Assembly (NCBI GenBank): GCA_039519185.1
Contig: CM076849.1
Location: 61,214,587-61,278,586 of the forward strand
Direction: 5' to 3'
From: Astragalus membranaceus
Lineage: Eukaryota; Streptophyta; Magnoliopsida; Fabales; Fabaceae
DNA: 64,000 nucleotides
Made by a program: the position numbers and the translations under genes. Under the pieces are notes generated by a model. That model saw only the letters and a list, made by a program, of their open reading frames with translations. It was not told the DNA's origin and ran no database searches. Shown piece after piece: positions 55,440-64,000 of this stretch (position 1 is its first letter; the number at the start of each line of letters is the position of its first letter).

Positions 55440-55825
55440 TAGCTTCTTCAGACTCCATGTGTATTCTTTCTTCAAGCATCACTAGACTCTACGCATGTAT
55501 TATTTCCTCAAGCCTCATCAGGCTCTAGAGTATTCTTTCTTCAAGTCTCGCCAAACTCTAGTGTATTATTTCTTCAAGCTTCACCAAGCTCTAGACTATT
55601 CTTTACCTGCCTCTCCAGGCTAATCCACTAGAGGACCTCTCTAGTCTTTTCATCATCCTAGAAACTGTCATTGAGGAGCCATGTATTGTTTCTTTGTGCC
55701 TCACCATGCTCTAGTGTCTTCTTTCTTCGAGCTTTACCAAGCTCTAGTGTATTCTTTCTTCGAGTTTCACCAAGATCTAGTGTGTTTTTCTTCGAGCTTC
55801 ACCAAGCTCTAGTGTGTTATGATTA
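55440..55825. repeat. degenerate 38-40-bp CTTCAAGCCTCACCAAGCTC repeat
   Basis: About nine units contain TTCTTTCTTC(A/G)AG, CTCACCAAGCTCTAGTGTA. The same array occurs in copy 2 at 58923-59305. It opens the artefactual Ser/Phe-rich frame at 55671-55979. Confidence 0.85.
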
Positions 55826-56973
55826 TCGCCTCCCAAGCAACCGAGTATCTATCCGTCTCTTCAGACTGTTTCACAAAAGTGAAATGCCACCACCGGGTAG
55901 ATTACAACAACATTTAAGTTTATATCTAAGTGATACAAAGTCGTACTATCTTAATCAAGAGTCATGGTTAGAGATGTGAAAGTTAGAGGATCCTCTCTCT
56001 TTCTTCATTCATACGTACTAACCACATTCTTAAGCCATTCATGATGTTATTATTTGTTTATTGAAATCATAGTTAATAAAAAAAAATTGACTAAAAATAA
56101 TGTATTCATTCATTCAAATCGGTGGATTACAAAAAAAAAATACAAATTTCATATTGCTCAAACTGAAAAGGTTGAATCAGCGAACAAGCTCACAGTATCC
56201 AAGTTAATAGCATAAAACCGCAAACTGCCTACAAAAAGTGACAAAATTAAAGTCACCAGAGTACCTATGCATCTGAATCTGTAGCGTTGACGACTAAGTC
56301 TTCATTAGTTGAATCTGTAGCGAGTCAAAGTTGATATATCAATCCGAACGGAACAAACACCGTAACAAGACGGGAAAACCAAACTACATCGCACAAGACG
56401 ACGAACAAAACAACGAATCCGCACTTACACGACGAAATCACAAAACAAAACTCAAATCTATGTGAATAACACTTATTTAGATGAAAGGAAAGAAAAAACG
56501 ATACAAATGGGTGATTCCGGGTCGAAAAATGACCCAAAACCAGCCCTCTCCAATAGATGAAGAAGAAAAGTTTGAGTTAATAATATATAATTAAGATCTT
56601 GCAGTTGCACATCTTGATTGCTTTAGAACACTCTCTTGGTTCATGCAATATCTCAGTATTTGAATAATTAGGCAGGTAGTTGATGATTTTAGCATTGACA
56701 ACTAATAAAATAAAAATTCATACATAGATCAAATATCTAATAAATTTTAATTAAGTTGTTAAGTAAGAACAATATAAAATTAATTAATATTTTAACATAA
56801 ATTCTTTTAAGATTTAATTAAAATATCTATAATACACATATCTCTGCTGTCAAAAAAACAAATCTATATTACCTTATTAAAAAGGAATGCTTTAATTTCT
56901 AGGGCGTGGATATGGGTCGGGTTTGTGTCTGGTGCTTTAATTGTGAAGAAACTGTACCACATTTATTAGGGTT

Positions 56974-57504
56974 TTAATTTTTCTACCCCCACATCTATAC
57001 TCCATACAGCCACATTTGTGTTTTTTTTTTCCATTTTTACCCCTAACAAAACTCACCACTTTCAGATTTATATGTTACTACATAAACCCATAATGTATTT
57101 TTTTTATTACGAATTTAAGTATTAATACATAAATCTGGAATGCGCTTTTAATTTTAAGAATGTCTTTTAATAGCGCTTGCTAAAGTAAGCGCTATTAAAT
57201 GGTAGGTTCCGAATCTATGTTTTGCAAACATAATTCCGGATTTGTGCCAGTAGTGTGTGCAGAGGATGGTGTTTAGACTTTTTAATAACGTTTACTCAAA
57301 CAAGTGCAATTAAAAGACAAATACATTCCGAGTTTATGTTAAAAACATAAATCCGGAATTAAATAATATATTCTAGAATTATATTTTTAATACATAAATC
57401 TGGAAGTGGTGAATTTTTTGTAAGGGTTTTAATGGAATAAAACACAAAAGTGGGGGTATTGGACTATTGGGTATAGGAGTTGGGGTAGAAAAATTAAAGC
57501 CCCA
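56974..57504. mobile_element. MITE-like inverted-repeat element (in both copies)
   Basis: GGGTTTTAATTTTTCTACCC at 56974 is inverted at about 57485-57504 (GGGTAGAAAAATTAAAGCCCC). Inner words (ACATAAATCCGGAATT, TATGTTTTGCAAACATA) are also inverted. The second copy is about 60457-60988. The family is unknown and no clean TSD was found. Confidence 0.6.
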
Positions 57505-57938
57505 TTCAATATTCTACTAGTCTAATCTAATCTAATATCTATCTATACAAATAAACCTCACTTAAACTACCAACAATAGACTCCAACACTAATTGCCATA
57601 TGTTCTTTGCTTAACAATAGAAAAGGCTACAATTGTCATTTCAAGGGCAAAAATATTTAATTTTGACAGGACCTTCTTTTTACAAGTCACCAGAGAAAAT
57701 GCAGCTGGTTTTGACTTTGACGGGACAAGCATGCCAGAGAAAAATATTTAACTTTTCTCTTTCTCTTTCTTTTTCTCTTTCTCCTTTATTTCTTGGTTCT
57801 CACCCTCTTTCGTCTATTCCCAAAACCCTGATGCACTTCATCTTTCATTCACAATTCACAATCAAAATTCAAAAAAACTGAATTACCCTCACTTCTTCTT
57901 TTTCTCAGGTCTTCTGTCACTCTTCTTCCTCCTCTCCC

Positions 57939-58184
57939 ATGGCGGTTTCGTTTGCCTTCTCCCTCACCCACAAATATGCATCAGTGTTTCTTTCTTCCAC
58001 CCCCCTCATTCAGCAACAACTTGGAAAAAAACTAAAAAACGTGAATCACAGGATGAAGCAGCAACAACAACAAACCCTGGTGCATCAACTTCTTCTTCAA
58101 CACCACTCTCTCTACCATTCTGGTCTTCTAGCTCCTCCCAAACCCTCTGGTCTTCATCAACTTCTTCTTCATCTTGGGTTTTAA
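57939..58184 (+). CDS. short hypothetical ORF, possible captured first exon
   Basis: MAVSFAFSLTHKYASVFLSS begins a frame of 81 codons after a CT-rich leader and a possible acceptor (TTTTTCTCAG) at 57909. A +1 frame continues with SSSTPLSLPFWSSSSQTLWS, a Ser-rich style found in plastid transit peptides. Copy 2 at 61423-61668 differs by two residues. I recognise no mature protein. Upstream, TCTAATCTAATCTAATATCT at 57518 may be a Helitron 5' end, so it could be a captured 5' exon. Confidence 0.3.
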   Translation: MAVSFAFSLTHKYASVFLSSTPLIQQQLGKKLKNVNHRMKQQQQQTLVHQLLLQHHSLYHSGLLAPPKPSGLHQLLLHLGF

Positions 58185-61100
58185 AAGTCATTCTTTTGAG
58201 TCATTTGGTATTATATGTTTTTTAATCTTTCATTGCTGATAAGGATTTGTGTGTGTAACATGGATATTAGGGGTTTTGTACTACTTAGGTTCCCTTTTCC
58301 AATCACTCTTTAGTGATTCAGGCATTGTGATTTGGTATGTTATGGTTCACAGTTGCTGCTTTTGTATTTGGTATTGTATCATTTATATTATTGTGTATGT
58401 AATTAGTTGAGTAGAATGTGTTTGATAAAATGTTTCAATCGATATTTGGCTCACTAAGAGCAACATCCTGTTGGCCACCGGGAGCTTCATTCACAACACC
58501 GTCTCTCTATTTTTGTTTCTATCTTCTCTTACGCTGAACTTGGATACCCCAACCATTCATCTTCTTCCCCTAAAACCAGATCTAGATTACATGGGCAATA
58601 TACTAAAAAAGAAATTATGTTTTTTTCTGGGGGGTATACCATGGTATCCCTCCGCTCCCACTATGCTCGGCCAGTAGTTATGATACACTAGGTGTTGTGT
58701 GCGTGCTTAAACATAAGGTCATTAACCGAACGATCTCGCTATCATTGATGTGTATAAAGTAAAGATTATAAACAAAGTAAAGCAATGAGAGAGTTAGAAA
58801 AAGAGTACACAATTATTTTATCCTAATTCACAACAACTGTTGTTACATCTTCTCCACCCATTACAAGGTGATCTTGCCTTAAACCTTTAAGAACTTCATC
58901 CACTATAAAAGAGTATTGATCATAGCTTCTTCAGACTCCATGTGTATTCTTTCTTCAAGCATCACTAGACTCTACGCATGTATTACTTCCTCAAGCCTCA
59001 TCAGGCTCTAGAGTCATCTTTCTTCAAGTCTCGCCAAACTCTAGTGTATTATTTCTTCAAGCTTCACCAAGCTCTAGACTATTCTTTACCTGCCTCTCCA
59101 GGCTAATCCACTAGAGGACCTCTCTAGTCTTTTCATCATCCTAGAAACTGTCATTGAGGAGCCATGTATTGTTTCTTTGTGCCTCACCATGCTCTAGTGT
59201 CTTCTTTCTTCGAGCTTTACCAAGCTCTAGTGTATTCTTTCTTCGAGTTTCACCAAGATCTAGTGTATTTTTCTTCGAGCTTCACCAAGCTCTAGTGTGT
59301 TATGATTATCGCCTCCCAAGCAACCGAGTATCTATCCGTCTCTTCAGACTGTTTCACAAAAGTGAAATGCCACCACCGGGTAGATTACAACAACATTTAA
59401 GTTTATATCTAAGTGATACAAAGTCGTACTATCTTAATCAAGAGTCATGGTTAGAGATGTGAAAGTTAGAGGATCCTCTCTCTTTCTTCATTCATACGTA
59501 CTAACCACATTCTTAAGCCATTCATGATGTTATTATTTGTTTATTGAAATCATAGTTAATAAAAAAAAATTGACTAAAAATAATGTATTCATTCATTCAA
59601 ATCGGTGGATTACAAAAAAAAAATACAAATTTCATATTGCTAAAACTGAAAAGGTTGAATCAGCGAACAAGCTCACAGTATCCAAGTTAATAGCATAAAA
59701 CCGCAAACTGCCTACAAAAAGTGACAAAATTAAAGTCACCAGAGTACCTATGCATCTGAATCTGTAGCGTTGACGACTAAGTCTTCATTAGTTGAATCTG
59801 TAGCGAGTCAAAGTTGATATATCAATCCGAACGGAACAAACACCGTAACAAGACGGGAAAACCAAACTACATCGCACAAGACAACGAACAAAACAACGAA
59901 TCCGCACTTACACGACGAAATCACAAAACAAAACTCAAATCTATGTGAATAACACTTATTTAGATGAAAGGAAAGAAAAAACGATACAAATGGGTGATTC
60001 CGGGTCGAAAAATGACCCAAAACCAACCCTCTCCAATAGATGAAGAAGAAAAGTTTGAGTTAATAATATATAATTAAGATCTTGCAGTTGCACATCTTGA
60101 TTGCTTTAGAACACTCTCTTGGTTCATGCAATATCTCAGTATTTGAATAATTAGGCAGGTAGTTGATGATTTTAGCATTGACAACTAATAAAATAAAAAT
60201 TCATACATAGATCAAATATCTAATAAATTTTAATTAAGTTGTTAAGTAAGAACAATATAAAATTAATTAATATTTTAACATAAATTCTTTTAAGATTTAA
60301 TTAAAATATCTATAATACACATATCTCTGCTGTCAAAAAAACAAATCTATATTACCTTATTAAAAAGGAATGCTTTAATTTCTAGGGCGTGGATATGGGC
60401 CGGGTTTGTGTCTGGTGCTTTAATTGTGAAGAAACTGTACCACATTTATTAGGGTTTTAATTTTTCTACCCCCACATCTATACTCCATACAGCCACATTT
60501 GTGTTTTTTTTCTTTCCATTTTTACCCCTAACAAAACTCACCACTTTCAGATTTATATGTTACTACATAAACCCATAATGTATTTTTTTATTACGAATTT
60601 AAGTATTAATACATAAATCTGGAATGCGCTTTTAATTTTAAGAATGTCTTTTAATAGCGCTTGCTAAAGTAAGCGCTATTAAAGGGTAGGTTCCGAATCT
60701 ATGTTTTGCAAACATAATTCCGGATTTGTGCCAGTAGTGTGTGCAGAGGATGGTGTTTAGACTTTTTAATAACGTTTACTCAAACAAGTGCAATTAAAAG
60801 ACAAATACATTCCGAGTTTATGTTAAAAACATAAATCCGGAATTAAATAATATATTCTAGAATTATATTTTTAATACATAAATCTGGAAGTGGTGAATTT
60901 TTTGTAAGGGTTTTAATGGAATAAAACACAAAAGTGGGGGTATTGGACTATTGGGTATAGGAGTTGGGGTAGAAAAATTAAAGCCCCATTCAATATTCTA
61001 CTAGTCTAATCTAATCTAATATCTATCTATACAAATAAACCTCACTTAAACTACCAACAATAGACTCCAACACTAATTGCCATATGTTCTTTGCTTAACA

Positions 61101-61422
61101 ATAGAAAAGGCTACAATTGTCATTTCAAGGGAAAAAATATTTAATTTTGACAGGACCTTCTTTTTACAAGTCACCAGAGAAAATGCAGCTGGTTTTGACT
61201 TTGACGGGACAAGCATGCCAGAGAAAAATATTTAACTTTTCTCTTTCTCTTTCTTTTTTTCTTTCTCCTTTATTTCTCGGTTCTCACCCTCTTTCGTCTA
61301 TTCCCAAAACCCTGATGCACTTCATCTTTCATTCACAATTCACAATCAAAATTCAAAAAAACTGAATTACCCTCACTTCTTCTTTTTCTCAGGTCTTCTG
61401 TCACTCTTCTTCCTCCTCTCCC

Positions 61423-61668
61423 ATGGCGGTTTCGTTTGCCTTCTCCCTCACCCACAAATATGCATCAGTGTTTCTTTCTTCCACCCCCCTCATTCAGCAA
61501 CAACTTGGAAAAAAACTAAAAAACGTGAATCACAGGATGAAGCAGCAACAACAACAAACCCTGATGCATCAACTTCTTCTTCAACACCACTCTCTCTACC
61601 ATTCTGGTCTTCTAGCTCCTCCCAAACCCTCTGGTATTCATCAACTTCTTCTTCATCTTGGGTTTTAA
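61423..61668 (+). CDS. copy 2 of the short hypothetical ORF
   Basis: This is the duplicate of 57939-58184, with V to M (TLVH/TLMH) and L to I (GLHQ/GIHQ) changes. No independent support that it is translated. Confidence 0.3.
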   Translation: MAVSFAFSLTHKYASVFLSSTPLIQQQLGKKLKNVNHRMKQQQQQTLMHQLLLQHHSLYHSGLLAPPKPSGIHQLLLHLGF

Positions 61669-61962
61669 AAGTCATTCTTTTGAGTCATTTGGTATTATAT
61701 GTTTTTTAATCTTTCATTGCTGATAAGGATTTGTGTGTGTAACATGGATATTAGGGGTTTTGTACTACTTAGGTTCCCTTTTCCAATCACTCTTTAGTGA
61801 TTCAGGCATTGTGATTTGGTATGTTATGGTTCACAGTTGCTGCTTTTGTATTTGGTATTGTATCATTTATATTATTGTGTATGTAATTAGTTGAGTAGAA
61901 TGTGTTTGATAAAATGTTTCAATCGATATTTTGGCTCACTAAGAGCAACATCCTGTTGGCCA

Positions 61963-62065
61963 TTTTAGCTTTTTTACATCATAAGAAGGCTCTCATGCAA
62001 GTTTGTGTTGCACACCACTGATAGTGCCACACACCTACCCTTCTAGTGTGAATCAGGGGATAATG
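61963..62065. other. spacer before copia LTR
   Basis: No feature is recognised. Confidence 0.4.
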
Positions 62066-62230
62066 TGTTATGATTTGTTTCCTTTTATATTATATATGTA
62101 TATTTACAATACCTATTTAGGCCGTACAAATTAGGAATTAAAAGATTTGTAATTATTGTTTGTAATCCCCTAAACTCTATTAATAGAGAGAATACGATCA
62201 ATAGAAGGCATCAAGCCAAATTTACTGACA
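62066..62230 (+). repeat. probable 5' LTR of copia element
   Basis: TGTTATGATTTG opens it and TTTACTGACA closes it, directly followed by TGGTATCAGA, the initiator-methionine tRNA primer site. The short length (165 bp) is normal for several copia lineages. A start two bases earlier (TGTGTTATG) is possible. Confidence 0.7.
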
Positions 62231-63516
62231 TGGTATCAGACTAGGTTTGATCCCAAAAACCTGTTTTGATTTTTTTCTTGGTTGTTGCTGGTGCATCCCG
62301 TTTGTTCGTCAGTATTGCTCCTGACCTCTGTTGGTTGCCTCTGACCCTGTTACGATTTCGTCCCTGGTGATTTCGTTCGTTTCGTCTGACCCTGTTGCGA
62401 TTTCGTCCCTGGTGATTTCGTTCGTTGACTCCTGCTTTCTCCTAGTTGCATCTAGATCCAATTGCGATTTCATTTGGGGATCTTGCTCTTGCGGTGCACT
62501 TCGCCATCTCTGTTTCGTTCTTGTTCATGATTCTTGCCCTCTCCTTCTCGCTCGCGATTCCGTTTGCGACTTCTTGGTTCTCGCTGATCTTGGTTGGGTT
62601 CTTGGTTCGTTTTGGTATTCGTTAGTTGCGTTCTGTGCTTCTCAGTTCTCACCGGCACTGTCTCTATTGTTCAAGTAGTTAGCGCTGGTACGTGCTCTTC
62701 ATTTGGTGTTCCTATTGGTTAGACTTGTAATCACTTGGTTCCTGTGGTTAGCGCTGGTACGTTATCATCAATTGGTTCGTGTGGTTTGTTTGTCTCTTGT
62801 CCTATTTGTTGCTTCTGGTCTTGTTATTCGTTTATTCCCTATTGGTTATTTATTTGCCAATTTTTTAATGGCTTCGGATAAAGAAAGGGATAACTTTTGT
62901 GTTCGTTTCACTGGTAAGAACTATGCTGCTTGGGAATTCCAATTTAGGATGTATGTCAAAGGGAAAGGTTTATGGAGTCACCTTGATGGAATTTCTAAGG
63001 TGCCAGAAGATAAAATTGCCTTAGATGCATGGGAAGTCAAAGATGCTCAAATTATTTCTTGGATTTTGAGCACTATTGATCCTCAGTTGATCAATAATTT
63101 GCTCTCTTTCTCAACTGCTCAAGAAATGTGGGATTATTTAATGCGCATCTACAACCAGAACAATACAGCCAAGTGCTTTCAGTTGGAACTTGATATCACC
63201 AATTACAAACAAGGTAATTCTTCTATTCAAAAATATTATTCTGGTTTTTTGAATCTATGGACAGAACACTCTGCCATTATATATGCTGTTGTTCCCAAAA
63301 CTTCACTGTCGGCGGTCCAAGATGTCTACAACACTAGTAATTGAGATCAATTTCTCATGAAACTTCACCCAGAATTTGAGGCTGTCCAAGGTGCATTGCT
63401 GAATTAGAATCCTATTCTTTCTTTGGATACATGTGTTGGTGAACTTCTCAGGGAAGAGCAACGTCTCATTACCCAAGGAACCATGTCTGATGTAAATCCA
63501 CACATGCCTCACTAAA
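62231..63516 (+). pseudogene. copia leader and gag, truncated
   Basis: The leader has a 45-bp tandem duplication (CTGACCCTGTTRCGATTTCG) at 62338-62428. Gag starts at about 62869 with MASDKERDNFCVRFTGKNYA, then AWEFQFRMYVKGKGLWSHLD, SWILSTIDPQLINNLLSFST and AQEMWDYLMRIYNQNNTAKC, a typical copia UBN2-type gag. Stops (TGA-region at 63342, TAG at about 63405) interrupt it, after which DQFLMKLHPEFEAVQGALLN and CVGELLREEQRLITQGTM continue. It ends at about 63516 where unrelated sequence begins. No protease or later domains in the window. Confidence 0.82.
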
Positions 63517-64000
63517 TTTAGGATCTAGAAAATTACAAATCTCTATGAATCTCTAAGTCATGAATATGAATAAGAACACAATTTCAAGATTAGATCATGA
63601 CACTTACTTGAAGAACACAAAAGTGAAGAAAGAATCAAATGTGGAAAGAATAGAGATGAAGTAGAGAATGATGTCCGCCACTTCTTCCTTGGGAAGAAGA
63701 TGAAGACCACACGCCGCTTTGAGCTTCTCCAAGCCTCAAAGGTAGCTGCTCATGGTTCCATTCCAAGAACCAAGGGAGAGAAAACTATGCTCTCAAAAAT
63801 CATAATTCTATTTCTTCAAAAGTCTCTCAATTACACTTGGACTTAGGGAATCTATATTGTGGACCTAATGTCCAATCTAAAACACAAAACAAGGCCCAAG
63901 TCCATTCCTTCCTATACTAGGTCGTAGCCTCCTACTAAATCCAACATGGCTCAAATTACAAGTCCTTACAATTATTAAACAAAGAAAGAAAAGCATAGGG
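63517..64000. other. unrelated sequence at the window end
   Basis: AT-rich with (GA)AGAAGATGAAGACCACACGC. Its junction with gag is abrupt. It may be part of another LTR on the minus strand, but no border is seen. Confidence 0.35.

Larger units (their letters stand above)
54990..61957. repeat. near-identical tandem duplication, 2 x 3.48 kb
   Basis: Copy 1 is 54990-58472 and copy 2 is 58473-61957. The pentamer GGCCA stands at the start of each copy and directly after the second (54990, 58473, 61958). Spot comparison shows only scattered single-base differences and one or two small indels (for example CCTGG/CTTGG near the start, and T-run lengths near 57020/60505). The identity appears near 99 percent. 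No transposon ends or LTRs coincide with the borders. Confidence 0.95.

Noticed and set aside
55671..55979. 102-codon conserved protein present twice
   Set aside because: Identity between copies reflects the recent duplication, not selection; the frame covers a degenerate 38-bp repeat.
56325..56537. Membrane-like minus-strand frame of 70 codons, in both copies
   Set aside because: No family and no splice or promoter support; duplication explains its presence twice.
62331..62678. 115-codon frame upstream of copia gag
   Set aside because: It lies in the untranslated leader, over a 45-bp duplication, and reads like non-coding sequence.

Overview
This window is nuclear DNA of a flowering plant, probably a legume (an inference from repeat style, not proven). 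The evidence for a plant nuclear genome is intron-bearing gene pieces with GT-AG borders, a 16-cysteine thaumatin-like protein, Ty1/copia and Ty3/gypsy LTR elements, L1-type LINEs with a DUF4283-like ORF1, CACTA transposons, Helitron ends, SINEs and MITEs. A 500-N assembly gap lies at 31788-32287. I find only one apparently intact non-transposon gene, the thaumatin-like gene at 1275-1997 (minus). Almost everything else is nested mobile DNA and the gene fragments it carries.

Layout. 1-3.5 kb: a Tourist-like MITE, a 5'-truncated LINE, the thaumatin-like gene, and the frameshifted 3' end of an FHA-domain gene. 3.6-6.3 kb: a 1.19-kb fold-back element, a Helitron-like repeat and a SINE with an 11-bp target-site duplication (TSD). 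6.3-11 kb: a copia element cut off in integrase and joined to the 3' half of a GC-rich, minisatellite-laden gypsy-like element ending in a 372-bp LTR. 11.6-24.7 kb: a complete relative of that element, 13.0 kb, with 365/368-bp LTRs and TSD CCATT, carrying only a deleted pol and many GGCGCC-rich arrays. A 5.06-kb CACTA element (TSD GCG) sits inside it with fragments resembling EMC3, a DEAH helicase and a golgin.

24.7-28.8 kb: AT-rich DNA with two SINE-like repeats. 28.8-33.4 kb: a CACTA-like composite with fragments of eIF5A and of the uricolytic protein TTL, a copia remnant, and the gap. 33.4-35.5 kb: the 3' end and LTR of an Athila-like gypsy element. 38.3-47.4 kb: a degenerate L1-type LINE split by a 3.9-kb CACTA element (TSD AAT) that carries fragments of KDO transferase and tryptophan synthase alpha. 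48.3-50.1 kb: a tandem array ending in a Helitron 3' terminus. 50.6-52.1 kb: a miniature LTR element with PBS and PPT. 53.4-54.7 kb: a Helitron-like repeat. 55.0-62.0 kb: a near-identical tandem duplication of 3.48 kb. 62-63.5 kb: the 5' end of another copia element.

The main theme is repeated gene capture. Three separate CACTA-like elements each carry exon pieces of different housekeeping genes, two of them with clean TSDs. The second theme is a non-autonomous gypsy-like family whose internal space is filled with minisatellites. All family assignments were made by reading motifs; no database search was run.
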